64,000 bases of DNA from Homarus americanus (GCF_018991925.1 NW_024756914.1:6490217-6554216), one strand, 5' to 3'. Counted from the first letter of the stretch, positions 14,028 through 27,100 are shown. Program-made: numbers and translations. Notes: a model not told the origin generated them from the letters alone.

Positions 14028-14290
14028 GTGACAAAGAAAACGAGATGAGTTGAGGGGCGGCATAGAAAACGAGATGAATTGTGATGGGTGGCATAGAAAA
14101 CGAGATGACTTGTGAGGGGCGGCATAGAAAACGAGATGACTTGTGAGGGGTGGCATAGAAAACGAGATGAATTGTGAGGGGCGGCATAGAAAACGAGATG
14201 AAATGTGATGGGCGGCATAGAAAACGAGATGAATTGTGATGGGCGGCATAGAAAACGAGATGAATTGTGAGAATGACATAGAAAACAAGA
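14028..14290. repeat. 31 bp tandem minisatellite, about 8 copies
   Basis: GGCATAGAAAACGAGATGAA starts exact 31-base units at 14059, 14090, 14121, 14152, 14183, 14214 and 14245, with decayed copies on both sides. Because 31 is not a multiple of three, the minus-strand open frames across it cycle through three reading frames and are artefacts. Confidence 0.95.
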
Positions 14291-14754
14291 TATGCATCAT
14301 GTCAGTGGTAAAGAAAATGAAGTGAAACATGTAAGTGATATATAGAATCTGAGACAAAACACATGGCCGACTTAAAAAAAAATGTGTGATGAATTTATTA
14401 GATATTTATAAGTGGGTTAGACTGGCATATAAAAAAACAAATATCTAAAGGGAAGGGAATAAGTTGTTATATTTGTCGACGTAACTGATATATTTGTTTG
14501 GTATGCGCTACTGCTCTTCACTCTAACTTGTTTATGAAAGCCTAAAGCTGATAATTTATTGCCAATCGCTATTTAGAAAACTTATAAAGCTATGCCTTAG
14601 AAATATGGACCAACTAAAGGGGGGTAATTTAGGCCTATGGGTGATACAGTATTGTTTGAGAGGGAAAAAATTGTGTGGTGTTGTACTTTTGGTTTATAAT
14701 TTAGAAATTGTTTAAAGAGTTTAATACTTGTGGTTTTATGGGTTTTTTGTCCTT

Positions 14755-14757
<3 letters not shown>

Positions 14758-14785
<28 letters not shown>

Positions 14786-14802
14786 CGCTATTATTATTAT
14801 TA
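14758..14802. repeat. (ATA)n / (TTA)n pair forming a small palindrome
   Basis: ATAATAATA units meet TTATTATTA units around ACGCTA, so the array can fold on itself. Confidence 0.8.
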
Positions 14803-15181
14803 ATACCATTCACCAATTATTGCTATTCTACTTAGACGATTTGGTTATGTTCGGTTAGATTAGATTAGGTTGAATTATCTACCTGGGAATCGTCTAAGTA
14901 TTTACTATTAAGTATAAAAAAGACTGCAAATATAAATAAAAAATAAACAAGAACTAATGAAAAAATATACAAATATGAATCTACTATAAACCAGATGAGA
15001 CAGTGTGACATACGAGGCAGAGTTAGTCATGGGGTAAAGCATCGTACTCACGTCAGTCATGAGAGACGAGAGATATCCACGTCACAACGAGGGCTAGACG
15101 GCTGACAAAATAACATACCTATAAAAACTGTCTGGGCTCCTTTGTGCGTCGCTTGCCCACGTTACCAAGACCGGGGGACCC

Positions 15182-15336
15182 TAATGCCAGACGGGGGTGG
15201 GGGGGGGGCTACTGCCAGACGGAGGGCCCCTAATGCCAGACGGAGGGCCCCTAATGCCAGACAGAGGGCCCCTAATGCCAGACAGAGGGCCCCTAATGCC
15301 AGACGGAGGGCCCCTAATGCCAGACGGAGGGCCCCT
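15182..15336. repeat. GC-rich 21 bp tandem repeat, 6-7 copies
   Basis: TAATGCCAGACGGAGGGCCC units start at 15231, 15252, 15273, 15294 and 15315, exactly 21 apart, with two variant copies upstream around a poly-G run. It stays in frame and would encode MPDGGPL or ARRRAPN repeats. There is no sign that it is a gene. Confidence 0.93.
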
Positions 15337-15579
15337 ACTGCTTGTTATGGTCAAGACTCCAGAGAAGTATTATCCTCTGAGCCACGGTACCTTTGTGCAT
15401 AACAGGTTGCTGACGCATTCTGACCTCCTTATTGTGTTTTGTTTTACGTCCTTCAGGCCTTCAACTCTCTCATCGTTTAGTCGACCCGTTTGACCTGGAT
15501 GTGGGGATGTATTTGTTTATTGTCTGTTTTAATTTCGTGTATTTTTTATTTGTTTTTGAATTTTATGATTTTATTAAGG

Positions 15580-15581
<2 letters not shown>

Positions 15582-15640
<59 letters not shown>
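15582..15640. repeat. (TTA)n microsatellite
   Basis: A pure array of 59 bases. Confidence 0.95.
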
Positions 15641-15641
<1 letters not shown>

Positions 15642-17457
15642 CAAAAATGTCACGAGGTATGAGAAGAATATTGCCTATTTCTTTATGAGGAATGATTATT
15701 TACTGGTGTTCAATATTGGGAGTAGTATGGGAGGAACTGTAGATTCAGAAGATGAATTCCACCTTTGAGTTGTTTCAGGTGACGAGGATTTGTGTTGTAC
15801 AACGCACCCTAGAGCCTCCCACCCACACATGTCATTTATAGTCGTTGAGTGTAAGTGATGTTGAGGTACGACACAGCGCTATTTGTCTCCAGTGTTGTCA
15901 ATACGCGCTGTGATGTAAAAGTTCAAGTCGACACAGGGGAAAAAGATGCTTCTTAACAGCTCAATTTGTTGTCAACGTAAAAGGTCTTTTGGATATTTGC
16001 AAATTAAGATATTACTGTTTAAGAATGACAACTTGTTCAACCCGGAAAACTACTAATGAGTGCGTTACGTCATAGGTTGTCTTCTGTGTTGAGCTCACAC
16101 TAGCGGCTCCAGGCGTGTGATAATGTGGGCGTTGTGTGTTGGTGGTGGTGTCAACACTACTCGTGAGGGGAGGTGGTGTGGTAAAACACAGGGTCTTTGG
16201 TGGTCCTCTTGAGTGGCTCTCAACCGCTAATCTGTACGACCTTGTTTTGTAACGTAAAACTTTAGATCAATAAACAAAATCGTTATCAGAGATTCCTTAA
16301 CTTGCGTTGATGTATTAAATCAGAGTCATCGTTGCTAAGGTGTAAGTGATTCAAGTTTAAAGTAAGGAAATGCCGAACTGTTTTATGTTAAAGGTAACTA
16401 TACAAACCATCCTCAAGAAGTTTCAGGTCAGAACAAATACATAATGCATCAGTAGAGACAGTGATATGTTCTGGATACACACAAGCTGGGCGGGAAAGAC
16501 CTGGCAGTGTGTTAATGAAAGTGTTGCGAGTGTGGGAGGGGAGGAGGGAGTGTGATGGCAGACACTGTAGCACCACCACCACCAGCTAACTGACTGACTG
16601 GCACCCACTCACTACCATCGCCCACCACGCCCACACTATGATAACAACCCTCACAAGAGCAACACATCATCCCTCTTCCCCTCTAGTGCTGTAGACTGAC
16701 CGACAGAACATCATAATTCACGTTAATGTTGGTTTAAATTATGTTTTCATGGTACACAAAGATGGAGAAAAAATGTAGTCGAATAAATGGCTAGTGTGTC
16801 ACCTCCTTGACAGTATACGTTCCTCAGCTCACGATCTAAAATTATTTGTTGTTCTCCCTGATGCTTTTAACTCAACAGGAAAATAAAAACAACTCTGACA
16901 AATTTTAACCTAATAAAAATTCGAGAGAATGATTACGGACGACGAAAAATAAGGAAGTAATAACGAGAAGAGAAAGATATAATGAGGTTGACGAGGAGTC
17001 TGTCCATGTAACCACTTCAAACTTCCAGCCTAAATTATAATCAAAATTCACTCTGTTTACCATTAATGTTGTCAAATAACCAAAAAAACACCATCGTCAT
17101 ATCATCTTAAGTTGGCCTTCCTCCTAGACACGGAAAGAGAGAAATTCGTCCGTGATGATAATGGGGGTGGGAGGAATGTGTGTTTGTGTCCGCTCCCGCT
17201 GTATCTGGCCCCATCTTCCCTCCTCCTCGGAGCCTCAGACAGGGTGGAGGCTCAGTATATTACTCACCTCAGTCTCTAGTGTAGTCTCCCCCCCCTCAAC
17301 ACTCAATTCATTTTCTTCCTCTTGTCTTCTTTTTCCATATCTGTATTTTTATTCGTTTCTGTTTTTAAGTATCTCCTTTTTATTGTTATTTAGTTTTACT
17401 TTTATAATTGTTTTTGTTTTTATTTGTTTGTTTATTTCCGTCCATTGTTGAGGATTG
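15641..17457. other. Gene-free unique stretch
   Basis: AT-rich with moderate complexity. No exon, transposon or array recognised. Confidence 0.5.

Positions 17458-17458
<1 letters not shown>

Positions 17459-17508
<50 letters not shown>
17459..17508. repeat. (TC)n microsatellite
   Basis: A pure 50-base array followed by CCTCCTCC. Confidence 0.95.
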
Positions 17509-17511
<3 letters not shown>

Positions 17512-18116
17512 CTCCTCCAGTACAGCCTCCCCCTCCCCCCAGTCCCTCCAGCCTGCCCTTGAGTGCGGGGAGATAACACGTTGTTGTCATCACGGGTGCC
17601 TAGTGAGGAACTGCTACAATGTCATGATTTATATTTATACCCCGACACATGGCAACACTGTGGAGGGTTATTGTGACCTGGTAATATTCGTCGTGTCTGT
17701 CTGTCTATGCGTATGTGTGTCTGTCTGTCTGCTGTCCGTTTCTTGTTTTGTTTAGCCATTCGTTCGTCTTTTGTTTTCATCTGTTTATTTATTCGTTCCA
17801 TTAGCCATATCTTCGTTATTTCATCCTTGTATCTATACTTTCATTACCTTTCGTTAGTTAATCACTGTGGGTCATTCTTTAAGTACTGTCCGTTTTACTG
17901 TCATGTTTTATAACCTACGATCTAACCTCACATTAAAGATGCTGACCATGAACACGCAGAGTGGAAGTGGAAGACGAGGAGGAACGTGTGCATACTAATG
18001 GAGTCAGTGAGGGCATTTTTGGGGACCGCTGTTTATGAAGTTCTCAGTGAGGTGGCGCCCTTCTTGTCGTTTCCGAGGACATCATTTCTCTCTGGGGTTA
18101 CAAGAATTTCCTTGTT

Positions 18117-18117
<1 letters not shown>

Positions 18118-18156
<39 letters not shown>

Positions 18157-18332
18157 CCTCCTTACCGCACTCCTTGTCTTATGGAGTTCTCACACATTAC
18201 GGCGCTAGATTAAAAATAGTTATGGTAATGGCATATGACTTTCAGTACACCAAAGGAAAATAAATAATAATCAAATAATAATAATGAAAATGATGATAAT
18301 AGTAATAATAAAATAATAATAATAACAATACT

Positions 18333-18369
<37 letters not shown>

Positions 18370-18370
18370 C
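18118..18370. repeat. (AC)n and (AAT)n microsatellites
   Basis: AC at 18118-18154; AAT-type units, interrupted early, at 18265-18367. Confidence 0.92.
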
Positions 18371-18821
18371 TTCAACACGCAGTTAAACACATAAGTGGCG
18401 TAAAAAAATGTAGCTGAAAAACAACTCAATTTTGACCATATAATTAACAGAGGAAAAAAATGCCAGAACAAGAGGGAAAATATTACAGCATACGAGGGTA
18501 GAGTATAATCCGTAATGACACAGGAGATTAGTATACCTTTGCGTGTATACATAAATTATACATTAGTTGGATTTCCAGAGATATTTGTTTGTTGTCGTAT
18601 ACTTAAAGTCACTTATTTGTTGACATTTAGGTTATAATAAGTAAATATTATCAAAAAGAAAAATTAAAAACTCTGATGTGACTTGGTAACACATAATTAA
18701 GTCGAGATGATTACACAAATATGAACATGTTGGTCGAGCTCCGAAAGAGTTGTCCGGGGATTAGTTAGCCCTTGATTGGGACTTGATCAACACACACACA
18801 CACACACACAACAACAAAAAT

Positions 18822-19550
18822 TGGAAACCACACGTCAGTGAAGTTGTCAAATCCTCCAGTTTCCGTCTCCACCTCCTCCGCCGACTCAAGTCCCTCGGGT
18901 TCCTGCACCGAGCTCCTCAGTGTTTACACAACATTCATACTTCCCAAGCTCACCTATGCCTCCCCACCTGGTCTTCCTCCCTAAATGCCACACAACGTAA
19001 ACACCTAGAAAAAGTGCAAAAGAGGGCATGCAAGATTATTCTCTCCCCTTCCTACTCCACATATCAAGAAGCGCTCAACACACTGACCCTTTCGACTCTC
19101 ACTGACCATCACCACGACCTCATCTGCAAATTTGGTAAGAAGCTTCTACACCATCCCCGACACCGGCCCCTACTACCACCTGAGATCCCCTGTCCGAGAA
19201 TTGCTGTTCGACACCACAACCGCATCCAGCCCATACGTGCACGAACTGATCGCTATAAGAACAGCCCAGTCCCAACCATTGTAAAAATTATCAATAACAT
19301 GTAATAAATCAGTGTATTCACTCCCAGTAAACACTGCTCCCTACACTGTCACTATGTTGAAATGAACTGTATTTTGAGCTGATCCCCATCTAAGTTACTA
19401 TATGTCTTATATGTGTCACTTATGTCACTTGTATATTATTTGTAATTCGTAACCCATTCCCCAAATATGTAACTGTATATTTTCAGCCTTCTGGCTGCCA
19501 AGCTCTTTCAATAAACCGTTATTATTATTATTATTATTTATTACAGCACA
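18822..19550 (+). mobile_element. 5'-truncated non-LTR retrotransposon: end of reverse transcriptase, 3' UTR and (TTA)n tail
   Basis: A plus-strand frame open to a stop after 19301 encodes the carboxy end of a LINE reverse transcriptase of jockey/CR1-like style. Recognisable parts are CLPTWSSSLNATQRKHLEKV, QKRACKIILSPSYSTYQEAL and the terminal PVPTIVKIINNM. The polymerase core is absent, so the copy is 5'-truncated, and its left part merges into a short CA repeat. About 240 bases of 3' UTR follow, with GCCTTCTGGCTGCCAAGCTC, AATAAA and a tail of TTA units (19517-19540) instead of poly(A). It is in the same orientation as dystrophin. Confidence 0.85.
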
Positions 19551-19794
19551 ATAATAATATATAAAACATCGATATTTCTTTTAGTTTCAGGGTTTATCTA
19601 ATTATTATTTACTTTTACTTATTACTGATATTTGGGGAAGAGAGGGGGGGGGCGGGAGCTGAGGGTAATTCTGGTGTTGTGTGTTTGAAACTTTATATAA
19701 TGGCTGTGTTGTTTGCCGCTTCTTCAATCCCTTCAGGACCTGTGTGTGTGTGAGTTCATGAAGACAAAAGAGTATACTGTATCTTTCTGTGAAA

Positions 19795-20230
19795 ATTGTG
19801 GGTGTAGGGTCAGGGTAGTGGGTGTAGGGCGAGGGTAGTGGGTGTAGGATGGGGGTAATGGGTGTAGGATGAGGGTAGGGAGTGGGAGGAAAGGGCAAAA
19901 GGAAAGAGAACTTATAAAGGGTGTGGTGAGGGGACGGCGGTGAGGAATAAAGGGAAATAATGGATGATTTAGAGGAGGAGGATGGGGGTAGTGGAGAGAG
20001 GGAGAAGAGGAGGAGGATTAGAGTAGTAGGAAGAGGGCGAAAGGAGCAGAATAGAAGGAAGAGGCGACGACGACACTGGAGATAGGGTCAAAGGAAGAGG
20101 AGCAACAGCAGGAAGAGAAGAAATAATGGTGAAATGTGATAGTGGGTGAGGGGAGGGGGTCTGAGGTGGGGGATGTCGGGGGGAGGAGGAAGGAGAGGGG
20201 GAGTGTTGCGTGATGGTCCGGGCTAGACAA
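19795..20230. repeat. Polypurine tract with GGGTGTAGG units
   Basis: GGGTGTAGGGTGAGGGTAGT-like units repeat several times at 19798-19885, followed by G/A-rich DNA to 20210. Confidence 0.75.
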
Positions 20231-20475
20231 ACTCGGTGTATTGAAGGAGTGGTTCCTATGGTGTGTGGGCGGTGACGTGAAGGTGACACAGTTCATTCAA
20301 TTCGTAAATCAGAGGTATAGGCTTTAACATTGTTGTCAGTGTGTGTGAGAGAGAGAGGATGTGACAAATCCGCGTGTGAGAATGCGTGTGTTGAGTGAGG
20401 AACACGCAGACTGAGATTGTGATGTAACAGAGTGTAAGGAGGTGCTGACACTAAGACGTTGTATCGTGTTTGGAC

Positions 20476-20478
<3 letters not shown>

Positions 20479-20515
<37 letters not shown>

Positions 20516-20910
20516 GGCGGGCAGGTTGTGTAAGTATGGTATATGTGTAAAAGAACGGACATTATGTGTGGGGCGTGTTGTGTCGCATGTAAGTGTTGTA
20601 TATATTGGTATGTGTATGTGGGGGGCTATGGTATGGTGTATATACAATAGGTGGTTGTGGTGCGTGGGTGGGCTTTGTGTGTGTGTGTATAAATGGATAG
20701 TGAAGGTGGGCGTGAAGTGATGGTGGGTTGTTGGATGTAGGTGGATAGAGATGGTGAGTTGGTGGATAGGGGGTGGTTGGTGGATGTAGATGGATATGAA
20801 GGGTGGATTGGAAGATGTAGGTTGATAAAGAGGGTGGATAGTTGGATTTAGGTGGATAGTTGGATTTAGGTGGATAGTTGGATTTAGGTGGATAGGGAGA
20901 GTGGATTGGT
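20479..20910. repeat. (TG)n and an 18 bp TTGGATTTAGGTGGATAG tandem repeat
   Basis: TG array at 20479-20514. TGGATGTAGGTGGATAG variants run from ~20730, becoming exact 18-base copies at 20842, 20860 and 20878. Confidence 0.9.
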
Positions 20911-21053
20911 GGATGAACAACCTCTACAAAGATCACCACCGCAATGAACAACTATCCCAGAGCTTTGCGTCGCCAGTAATTGTGGGAATGACTTTAAATG
21001 AGACATTAGGGCGTTTTTACCGGTGAGTGAACATGGTTGACGCCAGACCCATC

Positions 21054-21056
<3 letters not shown>

Positions 21057-21094
<38 letters not shown>
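21057..21094. repeat. (AC)n microsatellite
   Basis: A pure array. 21095-22040 downstream is AT-rich unique sequence with no gene seen. Confidence 0.95.
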
Positions 21095-21095
<1 letters not shown>

Positions 21096-22044
21096 ATCTC
21101 TAAGTTTGTTTGCTTAAAGAAGAGGTTTATATTCACGGTCTTGGATACCTGTATTGTATATATAATTCAATAGGTGATTAGGTGATTAATTTCATCATCA
21201 AACAGAAGAAAGTTGGAACCTGTGTTTTTTATGTTCGTTTGGTTATGTTTTGTTGTGTTTTATCTTGAATAGCTTTGGGTTTAGACTTAATAATTGAGTC
21301 TTGAACCTATGAATGAAGATTTGTGGGAAACACGAGAAGAAAAATGACCGTTACATTTTGATAGAAGTGTGTGTCGAGGAACACAAGTTTTAAATCTTGT
21401 TCTACTTCACAAGTGAAATTGAATACTCTCAAAATCAATTCTATACGTGACTAGTTTATAAAATATTAATATTAGATCTTCTTTGAAAATATGGACTTCT
21501 ATGAGTGTATGGAACCTTTTTCAGATATTTCTAACTCGAATTAATCCTTTAATATTCGTTCGATAATTATATTCGTGGTACCTTTGAGAGGCACGTGTGT
21601 GAAGGACCACACCTGCACACGGGCCAACGGTACCAATATTTTCAGCAGAATTGTTTGTTTTTGTTTGTATTTTATCACAAAGTTACTGGACTGTCTTTGA
21701 TTTATTTCTCTTGTTAAATTTACAGTGGGAAGTTAACGAGGTTGTCAATGAACATAATTTTATCAGATGGTGAGACAATTGGTCGTTGTGTACAGTCTTG
21801 GGGAGGTGATGTAACAGTCCTGGTGTATGGAGCTCTCTCTACATACTTGCTAGTCAGTGTTATCACGTATTATTTCTCTCATGTTACATATAGTTCTCTT
21901 CAGCTTATCCATCAGTTTCATGTAGTAAGAATTTTGAGATATTTTACTATGATTTATATTTCTTTGCCTAAGGATTTAAGTCGAGTAATATGTATTTTGA
22001 TGTAAAAAAATCTCTGTTAATTAGCCAAAATGGTGATGCTCTCC

Positions 22045-22045
22045 C

Positions 22046-22083
<38 letters not shown>

Positions 22084-22106
22084 GGGAGGAGGAGGAGGAG
22101 GAGGCA

Positions 22107-22146
<40 letters not shown>

Positions 22147-22270
22147 GGGAGGAGGAGGAGGGAGGAGGAGAGGCAGATGGTGATGATGATGATGATGATG
22201 AGGGTGATGATGATGATGATGATGGGGAGGAGGAGGAGGAGGAGGCAAATGATGATGATGAGGATGATAA
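22045..22270. repeat. Higher-order (GAT)n-(GAG)n array
   Basis: Three modules, each a GAT run ending GGGGAGGAGGAGG and then GCAGATG or GCAAATG, repeat at about 65-75 bases. The plus frame gives Asp/Glu runs and the minus frame His/Pro runs; neither is supported as a gene. Confidence 0.93.
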
Positions 22271-22489
22271 ATATATATCTTTGAAACTTTAGAAAGAAGA
22301 GTGATAAAGATGGTAATCACAACCTTAGTTTATATATACTGTACAGAAGGGAGGAGAAACATGTATAGAGAGGGAGGGAGAGAGGGTGTGAAGAGGGAGG
22401 GAGGAAGGGAGAACAAAGCAAGCAGGAGATAGAGGCGATTATGATAATTTGTCACAAACACTCTCTTAACTTGGTCTTCCTCCTACCCT

Positions 22490-22570
22490 CCCTCTTCACG
22501 TCCCCCTACCCTCCCTCTTCACGTCCCCCTACCCTCTTCCGTCCTCCTGCCCTCCCTCTTCCGTCCCCTG
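22490..22570. repeat. ~22 bp pyrimidine minisatellite
   Basis: TACCCTCCCTCTTCACGTCC recurs with TTCCGTCC variants. Confidence 0.75.
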
Positions 22571-22639
22571 CCTCCTCTTCCCGTCCCCCTGCCCATCCTC
22601 TGCGTCCCACCTCCCCTCTTCACTACCACCCTCCACATG

Positions 22640-23575
22640 TACTAAGGAGGTGAGGGTGGGGGGGGGGAGGGAAACATAGGGGTATCGTGGGGTACTGGGT
22701 ATAGAGGGAGTGATTAAGTCATCATCTTAATCACTAATAGTTGACATACAGGAGAGGTTGGGGCAGTAGGGATGGGGGTGCAAGGGATGGGAGGGGGAAT
22801 GGGAAGACCGGGAGAGGGGAGGGAGGTGTAGGAGAGGAAGGATGGAGGAGTTTAAGGGGGGCATGGGGGGAGAGAGAGAGAGAGAGGGGAGATCATTATT
22901 TTTAGCTTAGCAAGTGGCAGGCGGGGGATAGAGAGACACCAGCAGGGCCATTGAGGGTGACGCTGCCCCGACGTCCTGTAGAGAAAGAACCTTAACACGA
23001 GGATGTTATAGGATGCTAAAATATATCCCTACGTACACGAGGAAGGATTGTTGTGGTTGTATTTACCAGAGCTACATCGACCGGAGTATTTAAGCGTCCG
23101 GTGATAGAGTCTTTGCGTCGACAACAGATAGAGAGTTTTAAGCCTCAAAAAATGCTATATTATGGGATGGGGGAGGTGGGGAACGTGAGGAAGGAGGTAG
23201 TGGGTGGGTAGGGAGGGGGGACGTGAGGAAGGGAGGGGAGGGAGCAGTAAGAAGAAGGGAGATGGAAGTTAAGAAAAAAGAGGGAAAGATGAGAACGGAG
23301 GTGGGGAGGAGGGGTGGGGAGGAGAGTTATAGAGTGGTGAGGAGAAAGATGACCGCCTGGGGAGGAAACATGAAGAAGGGTAAGATAAGGAGGGGGAGCT
23401 TAATACATGAAGGAGTGATAAGTATGAGGAAGGGTGGAAGAAATGAGGAGGGGAGGTAAATACGAGAAGGAGAGAGGGAAAATGAGGACGAGAGGGGAGA
23501 GGAGGGGAAATGAGGACGAGAGGGAGGGAGAGGAAGGGGAGGGGAGGAGTGAGGGAGAGGTAAGAATTATGATAG
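22640..23575. repeat. Purine-rich region in two blocks
   Basis: 22640-22900 and 23160-23575 are dominated by G/A (GGAGGGAGG, GAGGGGAGAGG), separated by 260 bases of ordinary sequence. Confidence 0.8.
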
Positions 23576-23692
23576 ATGAGGCGGGACACAGACGTTGGCC
23601 AGCCATGTAAAAATTATAAATAACACATTTTTAAAACAAGACCTCCACGAATTAGGAACCTTACCTCTATTGTACCTGGACAATACACTAAT

Positions 23693-23734
<42 letters not shown>

Positions 23735-24068
23735 GACAAATAATAAAAAAATGGAATCGAAACTCAAAATTGAACCTGGATGAGAAGAAATTTTACCATA
23801 ATAAACCAAAAACAAATGTTATACCGAAGAATAATAGAAAATATTATAACGAACGGGCGAATAAATTGTGTTGTAAAGATGATTATTGAAGTAGAGAGTT
23901 TATTCGACACGAACGATTAAATTGTCATTGAAATATAACTACAAAAAAAAGAGATGACTGGCGTTTCACTTAAAGTTTGGTCCGGTTTCTTGTTGATTCG
24001 TTGGCTGAAATATTCCTCTTAAGTGAAGCTGTCAGAATGCACTTAAGTGGTTTGAGGTGACTAGCTGA

Positions 24069-24111
<43 letters not shown>
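23693..24111. repeat. (TC)n and (AAT)n microsatellites
   Basis: TC at 23693-23731; AAT at 24069-24111. Confidence 0.95.
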
Positions 24112-24113
<2 letters not shown>

Positions 24114-27100
24114 GTATAGAGCTAAAAGTTGCATTAAGACTGTATCGTAACTTGATAATGTTCGTTGATATTTATAACCTGAATGGTGATAAGTGAACGT
24201 ATTTAATTGCGATAGTTCCAGTGTAATTGTGTTGTTATTTTTAGACGATATTTATTGGCTTTAGCTCAAAGTGGTGGTGCATTCTTGTGTCTTCACTTAC
24301 CAGGAAAAATTCTTCGAGCGAAACTTTTTGAATCCGAACACTACTGACTGGTCTGTGACGGCCACCTTTTTTTACCCTACAACTTTTTGGGAACTTATAT
24401 TAAACATTTTGATGGACCATTTTCATGAGGTCAAAGGTCGAGAATTGAGATAGGAATGAGTGTTAGATGCAGGAGCGTTAACTGGTCGGGTTAAGAAGCA
24501 CCTAACTCAAATTAATGCTTTTTATCAGGTTAATTTTTTTCACAATATGGAAATAATACACTTTGAAGTGAAGCATTATAGGAAGTAAGTGAGACACAGA
24601 CACGGGGACAGTCGCCTGGTGGGAGTTGGCGGGAACGTGCTAGGCTGAGGGGTGACGGGATCATGGGAGATTTACCACACACAAATATTGCTCTGCTCTC
24701 AAACAACAGCAGTAACTTATGTTTGGTGTATTGGATATTTCGTATCACATTCTAATTCATCAATGTTGTTAACTAATAGTACAGCATTTTGTAAATATGA
24801 CGCAACTAGTTTTTAATATTCTCCGCTGAAGCTTGATTCCTGTTGCTTCCTAACCCTGGCTGGCTCAAGTACCTAAATGAATGAGAAGCAGGGACGCCAG
24901 TAGACCTATAAAATGATGCAGCTAGAGCACCCATCATCCAGGCTGTGGTTGGTTGTAGAACATGACTAGTTTGTAAAGCAGACTACGCGAACCATCATAA
25001 CCCTATTGAAAGTAATCTAACATACGACACTCCTTAACCAGTCGCAACCTGGCTGACGGGCGCTCTCTAGCCACATGTGTGTTGTTGCGTTTAGATCCTG
25101 TCATGCCATATATTCCCTCGTCAGTGTTGTGAACTAACAGGGAAACAATTAAGAGAGCAAAATAAAGGTATTGATATTAATGTAAATCAGGAAGTCATAA
25201 TCAGTTATTGAATATTGGTTTTTATAAGGTTCTAAAATGGCGTCGTGGTTAGTATTTTTTTGTAATCGTATATGTAATCGTATATAACTAAATTGGTACC
25301 TAAACAAAATGATTTTCATATGAAGGAAATGATGTTGTTTCACGTCTGAGTCAAGCTTGAATTATTATACATAACATCCTTGTGTGTCTGAAGCGGTAGG
25401 CGAAGAAACGAACTGACGGCGGACGTAGTTTAAACGTTTAAACCAATAGCCCCCTGGCCAGGATATCACCAGGCTGGAGGCGAATATCTAAAAAGTCTGC
25501 TGTGGCAACACCTCTGTATTTTACCCTCCATGGTGTATATCTCTCCACGATACCATCAGTTAAATGGGAAAGTTAATCCTACACTAAGTTTGAATTTCAG
25601 TCCAGGTTACATTCCTCTGCTGGATGACTGTCGCCGGGCCTCTGATCATTGCAAAGAAGGGAGCCGTTTCGCTGTATATACTCTACATAGTATTGCCTTT
25701 ACGGGAAACTATTAACATTTAAACTAAAACATCAAAGAAAAAGATTCAAGTGTCGTAAACTTTTATAACCGAGAATAAATACTTTCTTTTTTGTGCTAAA
25801 GAAGGAATAGCTGCTAGACCAGATCATATAAAGTTTGTGAGTTGAACGTGGCCAGGCTATTGTGATGTTGTTTGGGTGAGGCTGCTGCCATGTTGAAGGT
25901 CTCCCCAGGGAAGACTTGGTGTGAATTACGTATAGGAACCCGGACCGCCACGCATAGCTTATAGGCGAGGTGAAGCAGAAGGAGTAGGAGGAGGATCGTG
26001 AAAGGAGGAGCAGGAGAAAGAATAAGATGACCTATAAAGGGGAAAACGGGCAAGAGGAACAGTAAAGGGGAGGGAGTGAAAGAAAAAATAAAAGGAAAAA
26101 GAAATAAGAGACGATATACCGTAGATATAAGAATAGGGACAACAGATCAATGAAAGATGATGATTTATAAAGGGGAAGAGAAGAAGAATTTTATGTGGGG
26201 AGAGTTTTGAAGAAAAAGAAGAGAGACAATACGGGAAGGACAAATAAGAACGATAACAAAGAGAAGGAAAAGGAGGTAATTAAAAGGAAGTAAAGACAGA
26301 AAAGGCAGGAGAAAGAATAAGAAAGATGTGTGATAAAGAGGTGATATAGAGAAAGTTTGATCGGACATACGAGTTGCAGACCGGGGTAAGGATGTGATTA
26401 GGAGGGTGTGAAGAAGAACTACTGTATTTGGAGGAAGAGGAAGAGGTGGAACAGGGAACGGGAGGTAAAGAAGAGTTGGAAGTGGGGAAGAGACGAGGAG
26501 GGGAGAAACTTTTTTTTTTAGAAGCGGGACAAGCGACAGGAAGAATAATTTGACAGTGGTAGTTCGCCATACGTGTCGATGGTCATATATACTAAAGGTT
26601 TTTATGTGGTATATAGGATGGCTGTAATCAGATTTAGTGTTATCAACTTTAATAAATAAGTTATCTTGATAAATGAGATCGTTATACCCAATTTTTAATC
26701 ACCATAATCGCGAAATTTAATCACCTTGTTGAAAAGAGACTTAGATCATTATTTTCAAGGAATTAAATTTCAAGTAGTACTCGACGTTCGAAGTGTTGAA
26801 AGCCTTCCCAAGTTGTTAAGTATTCTGGTCAGTTCTCTTTCATTTCTTGCTCTGATCGTCTTCAAGTCTTCAGTAATGGTGGTGAAAAGAAACTACTTTT
26901 TTTACATCTTACTGCTCTTGATGCCAAAGTATAACTCGTCTGCGTTCAATATCTTGGAATTCGACTACGTAGGTTCTATTTTTTTATGGGATTAAACTTG
27001 AAAGCAACGCCGTGGTGAAGTGAATAAATATGACATCATGTGATAACTAACTAGCCTATTGCATTATGAATAAAAAATAATGAATATAATACAGAAAAAA

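Noticed and set aside
13952..14357. Minus-strand repeat proteins with SRFLCHPSQ-like units
   Set aside because: Produced by the 31 bp tandem repeat passing through three frames.
15142..15493. Arg/Ala/Pro or Met-Pro-Asp-Gly repeat peptides
   Set aside because: They come from the 21 bp minisatellite; no start context or conservation evidence.
21990..22292. Acidic Asp/Glu protein of 100 codons
   Set aside because: Entirely the GAT/GAG array; all three plus frames and one minus frame are open.
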